In this document: in pieces, positions 7,220 to 15,041 of the stretch
Position numbering within the stretch: the first letter of the stretch is position 1
How the letters are laid out: each line of letters starts with the position of its first letter
Source: Bacteroidales bacterium
Lineage (GTDB): Bacteria; Bacteroidota; Bacteroidia; Bacteroidales; SM23-62
Assembly: GCA_016783865.1 (NCBI GenBank)
Contig: JADHVS010000031.1
Location: forward strand, 1 to 30,438
Length of the DNA stretch: 30,438 nt
Direction: 5' to 3'
Made by a program: the position numbers and the translations under genes
The notes under the pieces: model-generated
Told to the model about the DNA's origin: nothing
Seen by the model: the letters and a program-made list of their open reading frames with translations, nothing else
The model's database searches: none

Positions 7220-7795
7220 ATGCGAATTTCAGAATCAATCAGAGAGAGTATTGAGGTCAAACAAAAGATACTCTCCGATAGCGTCCTGCTGGATCGCATC
7301 CAGGAGGTAGCCCAGCATTGCATAGAATCTTTCTGCAACGGGAACAAAGTGCTCTTTTGCGGAAATGGGGGAAGTGCTGCCGATGCACAACACCTCGCCG
7401 CAGAGTTTTCCGGCAGGTTTTATTATGACCGGCCTCCCTTGCCATCGGAAGCTCTGCATGTCAATACCTCTTACCTGACAGCAGTTGCCAACGATTACTC
7501 TTACGATGAGGTCTACGCACGAATCATCAGGGGCAGTGGCAAAGAGGGGGATGTCCTCTTCGGGATCTCAACTTCCGGAAACTCGCGCAACATCATCAAG
7601 GCCTTCGAAACTGCGAATAAGATGGGAATGATGACGGTTGCACTTACCGGCAATTCGGGAGGCAAGATGAAGGATCACTGTGATTACCTGATCAATGTTC
7701 CCTCTTCCGATACCCCACGTATCCAGGAGTCGCATATCATGATTGGCCACATCATTTGCGAACTCGTAGAATCTGCAATGTTCCCGAAGGAATAA
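7220..7795 (+). CDS. gmhA: sedoheptulose-7-phosphate isomerase (phosphoheptose isomerase)
   Basis: This is a SIS-domain protein of 191 residues, the usual GmhA length. The phosphate-binding loop CGNGGSAADAQH is at 47-58, the catalytic Glu region AAEFSGRF at 60-67 (E62), ISTSGNS at 116-122, and QESHIMIGH at 169-177 carries the catalytic His. GmhA converts sedoheptulose 7-phosphate to D-glycero-D-manno-heptose 7-phosphate, the first committed step of bacterial activated-heptose synthesis, in the cytoplasm. Its product is the HddA substrate. It has its own upstream spacer with a possible -7 box and may start a second transcript of the heptose cluster. Confidence 0.93.
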   Translation: MRISESIRESIEVKQKILSDSVLLDRIQEVAQHCIESFCNGNKVLFCGNGGSAADAQHLAAEFSGRFYYDRPPLPSEALHVNTSYLTAVANDYSYDEVYARIIRGSGKEGDVLFGISTSGNSRNIIKAFETANKMGMMTVALTGNSGGKMKDHCDYLINVPSSDTPRIQESHIMIGHIICELVESAMFPKE

Positions 7796-7810
7796 ACATA
7801 TTGCAATATA

Positions 7811-7852
7811 AACTGCCAACTGCCGACTGCCAACTGCCAACTACCGACTGAA
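7811..7852. repeat. heptad tandem array, word aactgcc
   Basis: Six consecutive 7-bp units, mostly aactgcc and gactgcc, occupy nearly the whole 60-bp gmhA-hddC spacer and end only three bases before the hddC ATG. Confidence 0.85.
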
Positions 7853-7855
7853 ACT

Positions 7856-8557
7856 ATGGAAGCAATCATATTAGCCGGGGGATTCGGGACACGGCTTCAA
7901 AAGGTCGTACATGACCTGCCGAAGTCGATGGCTAAGATCAATGGAAGGCCATTTCTGGAGTATCTTTTGGATTTTCTTAAGGCGGGTGGCGTCACTCATG
8001 TGGTGATCTCTGTGGGTTACAAACGGGAAGTGATCATGGATTACTTTGGAACAATGTACCGGAATCTTCGGATTGATTATGCGGTGGAAGAGGAACCAAT
8101 GGGAACAGGTGGAGGGATCCGGCTGGCATTATGGAAAATAGATGGCTTACGGGCATTTACCATGAACGGGGACAGCCTTTTCCGGGTAGATCTGGACCGG
8201 ATGATGGAGGTTCACCTCGGGAAAAGGGCCGACATTACCATTGCTTTGAGGGAACTCCGGGAGACAGGAAGGTACGGGCGGGTAACGATGAACAGAAACC
8301 GCCGGATTGTTGGGTTCTCAGAAAAAAAGCAGAATGCGGGGAAGGGATACATCAACGGAGGTCTCTATATCATTGAGAAAACGTTTTTAATGGAACCAGA
8401 GTTCCGGGGCCGCTTTTCGATCGAAAAAGATTGTTTTGAGCAGCATTACGCAACATCCAGGATGTACGGATTCCCTTCCGGGGGATATTTTCTTGATATC
8501 GGGATCCCGGAAACCTTCAAACAGGCACAGGATGAATTTAAGCGATTTAATGATTGA
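7856..8557 (+). CDS. hddC: D-glycero-alpha-D-manno-heptose-1-phosphate nucleotidyltransferase (guanylyltransferase type)
   Basis: This is a 233-residue sugar-nucleotidyltransferase. The Rossmann-like opening IILAGGFGTRLQ is at 4-15 and PKSMAKINGRPFLEY at 22-36, with the Lys that contacts phosphate. GTGGGIRLA is at 83-91 and the metal-binding NGDSLF at 104-109. In the context of hddA, gmhA and gmhB it should activate heptose 1-phosphate. In characterised hddA-containing clusters the product is GDP-D-glycero-alpha-D-manno-heptose; the nucleotide preference is inferred from that parallel. The 3' end overlaps the start of gmhB by 8 bp, so translation of the two is probably coupled. Confidence 0.87.
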   Translation: MEAIILAGGFGTRLQKVVHDLPKSMAKINGRPFLEYLLDFLKAGGVTHVVISVGYKREVIMDYFGTMYRNLRIDYAVEEEPMGTGGGIRLALWKIDGLRAFTMNGDSLFRVDLDRMMEVHLGKRADITIALRELRETGRYGRVTMNRNRRIVGFSEKKQNAGKGYINGGLYIIEKTFLMEPEFRGRFSIEKDCFEQHYATSRMYGFPSGGYFLDIGIPETFKQAQDEFKRFND

Positions 8558-9227
8558 TAAAAAGTGGACGTTGTTCCTGGATCGCGATGGGGTGCTTAAC
8601 CGCCGGATCGTGGATGGCTATGTAACACAATGGAAGGAGTTTTCATGGTTGCCCGGTGTCATGGAAGCCCTCAAGATCCTATCCGGAATCTTCGGTCAGA
8701 TAATCGTGGTGAGCAACCAACAGGGAATTGGCAAAGGGATCATGACGGAAGAAGAATTGATGGTGATTCATACGAGCCTTCAGAAAGAGGTAAGGCAGCA
8801 AGGTGGCCGGATTGATGCCATCTATTTCTCTCCTCACCTGGAGAAGGAAGGATCATTCATGCGGAAACCCAATGTTGGCATGGGATTGAAAGCACGGAAA
8901 GAGTGTCCGGCAATCCGCTTCCGACAGGCTGTAATGGCTGGAGACACCCTCTCCGACATGATTTTCGGCCGCAGGCTGGGAATGAAAACCGTCTTTCTTT
9001 CGGAGAATAAGTCCTACCTGAAAAAAGGCCATAAACTCATCGACTTCTCCTTCCCCGATCTATTGACTTTTGCCAAATCAGTCCGCAGTCCACAGTCCGC
9101 AGTCCTCAGTCCGCAGTCCTCAGAAAATTCACCATTACCACCACCTCCACTATCCTCATCACCCTCACCACCCTCACTATCCCCACCACCCCCACCACCC
9201 TCACCACCCTCACTATCCATTTCATGA
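8550..9227 (+). CDS. gmhB: D,D-heptose 1,7-bisphosphate phosphatase, with a repeat-encoded Ser/Pro tail
   Basis: This HAD-family histidinol-phosphatase/GmhB-like protein has 225 residues from the ATG that overlaps the hddC stop; an alternative ATG lies at 8532. It has DRDGVLNRR at 11-19 (nucleophile and acid/base Asp), VSNQQGIGKG at 54-63, the Lys motif MRKPNVGM at 104-111 and GDTLSD at 131-136. GmhB removes the C7 phosphate from heptose 1,7-bisphosphate before nucleotidyl transfer. The usual zinc-loop cysteines are absent: the region reads YFSPHLEKEGSF, keeping only the His. Residues from about 179 to the end are Ser, Pro and Gln only, encoded by spacer-type repeats, so the folded enzyme probably ends near LLTFAK. 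Its stop overlaps the symporter start as ATGA. Confidence 0.87.
   Translation: MIDKKWTLFLDRDGVLNRRIVDGYVTQWKEFSWLPGVMEALKILSGIFGQIIVVSNQQGIGKGIMTEEELMVIHTSLQKEVRQQGGRIDAIYFSPHLEKEGSFMRKPNVGMGLKARKECPAIRFRQAVMAGDTLSDMIFGRRLGMKTVFLSENKSYLKKGHKLIDFSFPDLLTFAKSVRSPQSAVLSPQSSENSPLPPPPLSSSPSPPSLSPPPPPPSPPSLSIS
9081..9122. repeat. heptad tandem array inside the gmhB frame, word gtccgca
   Basis: Six consecutive units alternate gtccgca with gtccaca/gtcctca. They lie in the gmhB reading frame with no stop and encode the first part of its low-complexity tail. Confidence 0.85.
9131..9218. repeat. pyrimidine-rich cacc/ccctca microsatellite
   Basis: A run of ccacca, ccctca and actatcc words continues from the heptad array to six bases before the symporter ATG. 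The plus strand is almost free of G. It encodes the Pro/Ser end of the gmhB frame. In another frame it gives a His/Pro repeat that I do not take as a protein. Confidence 0.75.
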
Positions 9228-10690
9228 CTCCTTCCCTGATTCTTACGATATTTCTCGCTTACACAGCACTTCTTTTCCTCATCACCTGGATCACGGCCCG
9301 CCGCGCTACCAACCGTGCTTTTTTCATCGGGAATAAAGAGTCGCCATGGGTCGTCGTAGCATACGGGATGATCGGCGCTTCCCTCTCCGGAGTCACATTC
9401 ATGTCGGTGCCCGGCTGGGTGGGAGACACCCAGTTCTCCTATATGATGGTGGTGTTCGGATACCTGATAGGGTACGCGGTCATTGCCACGGTACTTTTGC
9501 CGCTCTATTACAAACTAAACCTCACCTCTATATACTCTTACCTGGAGAGCCGCTTTGGCTTTTGGTCATACAAAACAGGGGCTTTCTATTTTATACTCTC
9601 CAGGGTAATCGGCGCTTCATTTCGTATGTTTTTGGTGGTGAATGTGTTGCAGATTTTCGTGTTCAATGCCTGGGGAATCCCGTTTTGGGTCACCACCCTG
9701 ATCTTCATCACCCTTATCCTGCTATACACCTTCAAAGGAGGGATCAAGACCATCATCTGGACCGACACCGTTCAGACTACGTTTATGCTCTTTGCCCTGG
9801 TGTTATCGATTTACCTGATCACCAAAAGTTTGGGGTTGAGTTTCGGAGATATGACGAACACTGTTCTTGATAACGAATACTCGAAAATATTCTTTGGAGA
9901 GTGGAGTGACAGACGGTACTTCCTGAAAGGCATATTGAGCGGAGCTTTCATCGCTATTGTGATGACTGGTCTCGACCAGGAGATGATGCAGAAAAATCTG
10001 AGTTGCAGGTCGCTGAAAGCTGCTCAGAAGAACATGTTTTCCTTCTCGATTGTATTGATGTTTGTAAATTTTCTCTTCCTTTTTCTGGGTGCCTCGCTCT
10101 ATCTTTTTGCTAGTTACAAAGGGTTGGACCTGCCAGCTCGTTCGGATGATCTCTTCCCGGTCATCGCTATTCAGCACCTGGGACCTCTGGCCGGGATTGT
10201 CTTTATCATCGGACTCATTTCTGCAGCCTATCCAAGCGCAGATGGCGCATTAACCTCCCTTACCACATCATTCAGTATCGATTTTCTTGGAATGAACAAA
10301 GAGAGCTCGCTAACGGAGAAGCAGAAAGAGAAGATCCGCTACCTGGTTCACATCGCTTTTGCGATCATTCTATTGGTTGTTATCGTCGTTTTCAGAGCCA
10401 TCAACGACCGGGCTGTGATCGATAAACTCTTTACCGTAGCCGGATACACCTATGGGCCTCTGCTGGGCCTCTATGCGTTTGGACTCTTTACCAGGCGTGG
10501 GGTAAAAGACCGCTTTGTTCCTCTGGTAGCCATTCTTTCACCACTCATCTGCTACCTTCTAAGCACCTATTCCATTGAATTATTATTTGGTTATAAGTTT
10601 GGCTTTGAGCTCTTAATTTTAAATGGATTAATTACATTTGCAGGCATATATATTATCTCGCATCGCACATCGCGAATTGCGAATGGATAA
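9224..10690 (+). CDS. sodium:solute symporter (SSS family)
   Basis: The 488-residue membrane protein has about thirteen hydrophobic segments. Near the start are NKESPWVVVAYGMIGASLSG and VTFMSVPGWVG, the first unwound-helix region of SSS/LeuT-fold transporters. GLDQEMMQKNLSCRS lies in the middle, followed by FIIGLISAAYPSADGALTSL, the family's characteristic late motif. It should carry an organic solute across the inner membrane with Na+; the solute cannot be read from the sequence. Its ATG overlaps the gmhB stop (ATGA), so it is translated with the heptose genes. Its last residues (SHRTSRIANG) are encoded by a degenerate heptad array. Confidence 0.88.
   Translation: MTPSLILTIFLAYTALLFLITWITARRATNRAFFIGNKESPWVVVAYGMIGASLSGVTFMSVPGWVGDTQFSYMMVVFGYLIGYAVIATVLLPLYYKLNLTSIYSYLESRFGFWSYKTGAFYFILSRVIGASFRMFLVVNVLQIFVFNAWGIPFWVTTLIFITLILLYTFKGGIKTIIWTDTVQTTFMLFALVLSIYLITKSLGLSFGDMTNTVLDNEYSKIFFGEWSDRRYFLKGILSGAFIAIVMTGLDQEMMQKNLSCRSLKAAQKNMFSFSIVLMFVNFLFLFLGASLYLFASYKGLDLPARSDDLFPVIAIQHLGPLAGIVFIIGLISAAYPSADGALTSLTTSFSIDFLGMNKESSLTEKQKEKIRYLVHIAFAIILLVVIVVFRAINDRAVIDKLFTVAGYTYGPLLGLYAFGLFTRRGVKDRFVPLVAILSPLICYLLSTYSIELLFGYKFGFELLILNGLITFAGIYIISHRTSRIANG
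10657..10684. repeat. degenerate heptad array at the 3' end of the symporter gene
   Basis: The units ctcgcat, cgcacat, cgcgaat and tgcgaat keep a 7-bp period and lie within the symporter frame, ending four bases before its stop codon. Confidence 0.55.
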
Positions 10691-10718
10691 GAATAACCAC
10701 ATTTAATAGAATCACACT

Positions 10719-12908
10719 ATGGACAATATACGCTTTATAGCTCTGCAGGCTGCTATGTGCCGGGAACGAAAGTCGGTGACCTTTCCTGACAGAAGAGCTT
10801 CTGAATATTTTGGAGAGCTTACTTTCAACAAAGCTGCCATGCGGGAGTACCTGACAGAGGAGGCTTTCCAGCAGGTGATGAACGCGATAGAAAAAGGGAT
10901 TAAGATAGACCGCAGGATTGCCGATCAGGTAGCGGCAGGGATGAAATCATGGGCCATCAATAACGGGGCTTCTCACTATGCACACTGGTTTTTACCTTTG
11001 ACAGGAGCTACCGCAGAAAAACATGACGCATTCATTGATCCTGTGGAAGGAGGGAAAGGGATTGAAAAGTTCCGGGGGATTGAGCTAACTCAACAGGAGC
11101 CTGATGCTTCCAGCTTTCCGAGCGGAGGCATTCGAAGCACATTCGAAGCCAGGGGTTATACTGCCTGGGATCCGACCTCCCCGGCTTTCATCATGGACCG
11201 TACGCTCTGTATCCCGACCGTATTCGTATCCTACACCGGTGAAGCCCTTGATTTCAAGACCCCATTACTAAAGACACTGTATGCTGTCGACAAAGCGGCT
11301 GTGGATGTCTGTCACTATTTCGACAAGGAGGTTTCAAAGGTATTTGCTACCCTCGGATGGGAACAGGAATACTTCCTGGTAGATGAGGCCCTGTTTCAGG
11401 CAAGGCCTGATCTGATGCTTACAGGAAGAACCCTGTTTGGGCACTCCTCCGCCAAAGATCAGCAGCTTGAAGATCATTATTTCGGCACAATTCCACAACG
11501 GGTCATGGCTTTCATGCAGGAGTTTGAACTGGAAGCACACCGTCTTGGCGTTCCGGTGAAAACCCGGCACAATGAGGTTGCTCCCAACCAGTTTGAATGT
11601 GCTCCTGTATTTGAGGAGGCCAACCTCTCGGTTGATCATAACCAGCTTCTGATGCACCTGCTGGATAAAGTGGCCAAACGTCATGATTTTACCGTGCTTC
11701 TTCATGAGAAGCCATATGCCGGCGTGAATGGCTCTGGAAAACATAACAACTGGTCCTTGATGACCAATACCGGAGAAAACCTGCTCTCTCCCGGAAAAAC
11801 ACCAAAGAGCAACCTGAGGTTCCTTACCTTCCTGGTGAATACCATCATGGCGGTTCATGAACACGCTGACCTGATCAGGGCCATCATCGCCTCTCCCGGG
11901 AACGATCACCGCCTGGGATCCAACGAAGCGCCGCCGGCTATTATCTCCGCCTTCATTGGCGCACAGCTTACACAGTTACTGAATATCATCGAGAAGAGTG
12001 ATAAAAAGATCCGGATCAGTACCGATGGCGACACCGGCTTGCTGAAGAACTTTCCTAAGATTCCCGAAATATTACTTGATAATACGGACCGGAACAGGAC
12101 ATCCCCGTTTGCCTTTACAGGAAATAAATTTGAATTCAGGGCTGTCGGCTCCTCCCAGACCTGCGCCCCGGCCATGGTAACCATCAACCTGATTGTAGCC
12201 GATCAGCTTAGAAAATTCAAAGTGGAAGTGGATAAGCTGATCGGACAAAAAATGAGAAAGGATGATGCGATCTTTCAGGTATTGAAACAGTATATCATTG
12301 AATCGAAACGCATCCGCTTTGAAGGAAATAATTACGGTGAAGAGTGGGTGAATGAGGCTGCCAAACGAAAACTGTCGAACCATAAAACCACGCCAGAGGC
12401 TATCAAAGCCCTGATCTCGCCTAAATCCGTGAAGCTCTTTACCGAGAACCAGGTGCTCTCGGAAAGGGAACTGGAAGCCCGGTATGAGATCAGGTTGGAA
12501 CATTACACCAAGAAAATACAGATCGAATCCAGGGTACTCGGCGATCTTTCAACCAACCATATCATTCCGATCGCAATCAAATATCAGAATACATTGATCG
12601 ACAATGTGAAAGGATTGAAACAGGTGCTTGATTATCAAACATATGGTAAGCTGTCACACAACCAGATGGAGACCATCACCGAAATCTCAGAACATGTTGA
12701 TAAAATCAAGACTTACGTACACACTATGATTGAAGCCAGGAAGGTGGCCAATATAATAGAGGATGCGGAGGCTAAAGCGGATGCTTATAGCCATGAGGTT
12801 TACCCCTATTTTGAGAAGATCCGGTATCATGTCGATAAGCTCGAGATGCTGGTAGATGATGAATTATGGCCTCTTCCGAAATACCGGGAACTGTTGTTTA
12901 TGCGTTAA
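10719..12908 (+). CDS. glnN: glutamine synthetase type III
   Basis: At 729 residues this is the long GSIII form found in Bacteroidota and some other phyla. It starts with the GSIII-specific N-terminal region (VTFPDRRASEYFGELTFNK). Catalytic-core motifs are EQEYFLVDEA at about 215-224, NEVAPNQFECAPVFEEAN at 285-302 and NGSGKHNNWSL at 337-347. SNEAPPAIISAFIG and GNKFEFRAVGSS follow. It condenses glutamate, ammonia and ATP to glutamine in the cytoplasm, the main ammonium assimilation step. The long C-terminal helical region is normal for the type. It stands alone, 28 bp after the symporter, with no obvious promoter box in the gap. Confidence 0.96.
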   Translation: MDNIRFIALQAAMCRERKSVTFPDRRASEYFGELTFNKAAMREYLTEEAFQQVMNAIEKGIKIDRRIADQVAAGMKSWAINNGASHYAHWFLPLTGATAEKHDAFIDPVEGGKGIEKFRGIELTQQEPDASSFPSGGIRSTFEARGYTAWDPTSPAFIMDRTLCIPTVFVSYTGEALDFKTPLLKTLYAVDKAAVDVCHYFDKEVSKVFATLGWEQEYFLVDEALFQARPDLMLTGRTLFGHSSAKDQQLEDHYFGTIPQRVMAFMQEFELEAHRLGVPVKTRHNEVAPNQFECAPVFEEANLSVDHNQLLMHLLDKVAKRHDFTVLLHEKPYAGVNGSGKHNNWSLMTNTGENLLSPGKTPKSNLRFLTFLVNTIMAVHEHADLIRAIIASPGNDHRLGSNEAPPAIISAFIGAQLTQLLNIIEKSDKKIRISTDGDTGLLKNFPKIPEILLDNTDRNRTSPFAFTGNKFEFRAVGSSQTCAPAMVTINLIVADQLRKFKVEVDKLIGQKMRKDDAIFQVLKQYIIESKRIRFEGNNYGEEWVNEAAKRKLSNHKTTPEAIKALISPKSVKLFTENQVLSERELEARYEIRLEHYTKKIQIESRVLGDLSTNHIIPIAIKYQNTLIDNVKGLKQVLDYQTYGKLSHNQMETITEISEHVDKIKTYVHTMIEARKVANIIEDAEAKADAYSHEVYPYFEKIRYHVDKLEMLVDDELWPLPKYRELLFMR

Positions 12909-12927
12909 TAAAATAAACGTTGAAATC

Positions 12928-14118
12928 ATGAAGCGTACCACGATTTATCAGGGAGGGATATCCCTTCTCTGTATATTTATGACCATTCTGGCTCAAGCCC
13001 AGATCAGTGTTTACCATATTGATCAGACCACGGTACCCAGGACACAACAAGGCATCTTCTACGCACTCCCGCGAACAGTGGTAAATGTCGAAGTGGTCAT
13101 CGACCGGATCGAAAACTACAAAGGGCCCTATGCCGAATATGCATTACGTTACCTTGGATTACAGAATGTGGTCATGGCCAACACTGTTGAATACAGGATC
13201 AGTGGGATCAGGATCACCACTTCGGCAGAACCTGATCCTGGACAATACTACTTTGTTGAGCTGGGAGAAAAGATTTCCAAGACCGAAAAAGCTGGATTGC
13301 TCATCCTCAATGAATCCGGACTGATCCTTGGAACACTTCCGGATGCTGTGGATACAACAGAACAGATCATACGTATTTACAAGGATAAGGATGGAACCAT
13401 CCTCACGGAGAAGGATGTTTTCCCTGAGATCTTTAAGTATTATGCTGATGTTAGTGTTTTTGAGAAAGTTGATACCATCATACGGAAGGTCAGTATCGAT
13501 ACCCTCACACTTGAACGTCAGATCCTGAAACGTACGATGGTGGAGAAGTCCCCGGAGCAGAAAGCAAGGGAAGCTGCCGATTTCATTTCCAAGATCAAGG
13601 ATAACCGGTTCAACCTGTTAACCGGCTACCAGGAGGTGAGTTATAACCAGGAAACCCTGGAGTACATGGATACCCAGTTGAAACTGCTGGAAAAGGAGTA
13701 TATGAAGCTCTTTACCGGGATCAGTATCCAGAAGACATATACCTATGATTATAAGTACATCCCGTTAGCCAATCAGATCAATACGGAGATCCCGATCTTC
13801 AAGTTTTTACCGAGCCGGGGTGTCATGGAGCTGGATGAAATGGGAGGACGGGTAGTGACCATAAAAGTTCAACGGGTTGGGAATACGAACCAGGTGGCCA
13901 GTTACCTGAACAGGGCGCTGGAAAAGACCAAAACACAGGGATTTTATTACCGGATTCCGGAACTGGCCAGAGTCAGTGTAAAACAACCTGATGGCTCATT
14001 GAAAGAGACCCAGTGTCTCATCAGCCAGCTGGGTGTTGTTACCTACCTGCCTGCTTCAAAATGGAAGGTGAACTTCCATGAGGAGACTGGCGGAATCAAA
14101 AAGGTGGTTATTGACTGA
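12928..14118 (+). CDS. DUF4831 family secreted/periplasmic protein
   Basis: The ATG at 12928 gives 396 residues and a clear signal peptide (MKRTTIYQGGISLLCIFMTI, cleavage near QAQ). The longer open frame upstream overlaps the end of glnN and has no signal peptide. The mature N-terminus contains YALPRTVVNVEVVIDRIENY, typical of DUF4831, and a later GYQEVSYNQETLEYM segment. The family is Bacteroidota-specific with no established function; the signal peptide places it beyond the inner membrane. It follows glnN by 19 bp and may share its transcript. It converges with kdsA. Confidence 0.8.
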   Translation: MKRTTIYQGGISLLCIFMTILAQAQISVYHIDQTTVPRTQQGIFYALPRTVVNVEVVIDRIENYKGPYAEYALRYLGLQNVVMANTVEYRISGIRITTSAEPDPGQYYFVELGEKISKTEKAGLLILNESGLILGTLPDAVDTTEQIIRIYKDKDGTILTEKDVFPEIFKYYADVSVFEKVDTIIRKVSIDTLTLERQILKRTMVEKSPEQKAREAADFISKIKDNRFNLLTGYQEVSYNQETLEYMDTQLKLLEKEYMKLFTGISIQKTYTYDYKYIPLANQINTEIPIFKFLPSRGVMELDEMGGRVVTIKVQRVGNTNQVASYLNRALEKTKTQGFYYRIPELARVSVKQPDGSLKETQCLISQLGVVTYLPASKWKVNFHEETGGIKKVVID

Positions 14119-14132
14119 TGTCACGGTGACGG

Positions 14133-14945
14133 TTACAATGCTTTCCGGATTCTGACCAGGGTTTCAATCACACTCTCCAGCAAATCCAGCTTGAGCATGT
14201 TGGCGCCGTCGGATCGGGCGTTTGCCGGACTCGGATGCGTCTCAAGGAAAATGCCATCAGCTCCGGCTGCAATGGCAGCCCGTGCAAGGGTTGCGATGAG
14301 ATCAGGCCGTCCTCCCGTTATCCCACTGGTTTGATTGGGTTGTTGAAGCGCGTGAGTAACGTCTACAACAACCGGAACATCAAACTTTTGCATCTCAGGG
14401 ATGTTGCGAAAATCCACCACGAGATCATGGTACCCGAACATCGTACCCCGCTCGGTCAGAATCACTTGCTCATTTCCGGTTTGGTAGATCTTTTCAACAG
14501 CAAATTTCATGGAGCCGGCAGAAACAAACTGGCCCTTTTTAATGTTGACAGGTTTTCCGGTCTTTCCTGCAGCAACCAGCAAATCAGTCTGCCTGCAGAG
14601 AAAAGCCGGGATTTGGAGGATATCTACATATCCGGCCGCAATCTCCGTCTCCTGTTCAGTGTGGATGTCGGTTAGCACAGGGATATTCAGTGAATCTCCT
14701 GTTTTCCGGATCACTTTCAGGGCTTTTTCGTCTCCAATGCCTGAGAATGAGTCAGCGCGTGAACGGTTTGCCTTTTTATAGGAAGCCTTGAAAATGAACG
14801 GGATCTGGTATTTGTCACAGATCTGTAGGATCCTCTCTGCAATCTGCAGGGGCATGGTATTGTCTTCTACCACGCAGGGACCGGCTATCAACAGGAAGTT
14901 GCCACTGTCGGCAAAACTTATTTTTGGGATCTCTTGTAAAACCAT
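14133..14945 (-). CDS. kdsA: 3-deoxy-8-phosphooctulonate (Kdo-8-phosphate) synthase
   Basis: The 270-residue protein has IAGPCVVED at 20-28, KASYKKANRS at 53-62, GTMFGYHDLVVDFRN at 167-181, DVTHALQQPNQ at 195-205 and LETHPSPANARSDGA at 234-248. It condenses phosphoenolpyruvate with arabinose 5-phosphate to Kdo-8-phosphate, the first step to the Kdo of lipid A-core. C24, H198, E235 and D246 correspond to the Cys, His, Glu and Asp that bind metal in the Aquifex-type enzyme, so this is the metal-dependent class; the E. coli type has Asn in place of the Cys. It fits the surface-glycan theme of the window but stands alone on the minus strand. Confidence 0.96.
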   Translation of the reverse strand: MVLQEIPKISFADSGNFLLIAGPCVVEDNTMPLQIAERILQICDKYQIPFIFKASYKKANRSRADSFSGIGDEKALKVIRKTGDSLNIPVLTDIHTEQETEIAAGYVDILQIPAFLCRQTDLLVAAGKTGKPVNIKKGQFVSAGSMKFAVEKIYQTGNEQVILTERGTMFGYHDLVVDFRNIPEMQKFDVPVVVDVTHALQQPNQTSGITGGRPDLIATLARAAIAAGADGIFLETHPSPANARSDGANMLKLDLLESVIETLVRIRKAL

Positions 14946-14952
14946 ATGATAT

Positions 14953-15035
14953 AATAATCAATAATCAAGTTCCAATTTCTATTTCCTCTATCCCATAACT
15001 TACATCCTATATCTTATATCCTATATCCTATATCC
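14953..15035. repeat. heptad arrays between kdsA and rarA, words aataatc and tatatcc
   Basis: Two copies of aataatc (14953-14966) lie just upstream of the kdsA start. Five units of the tacatcc/tatatcc type (15001-15035) end six bases before the rarA stop. The second block uses nearly the same words as the array at 1851-1878. Confidence 0.75.
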
Positions 15036-15041
15036 AGATCT

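Noticed and set aside
9070..9336. His/Pro-rich open frame (about 88 codons) overlapping gmhB and the symporter start
   Set aside because: It is only the alternative frame of the cacc microsatellite and heptad array. It has no conserved segment and overlaps two genes that are well supported.
14118..14133. GTCACGGTGAC as a terminator between the DUF4831 gene and kdsA
   Set aside because: The stem is only five base pairs with a one-base loop and no T-run, so it is unlikely to terminate.
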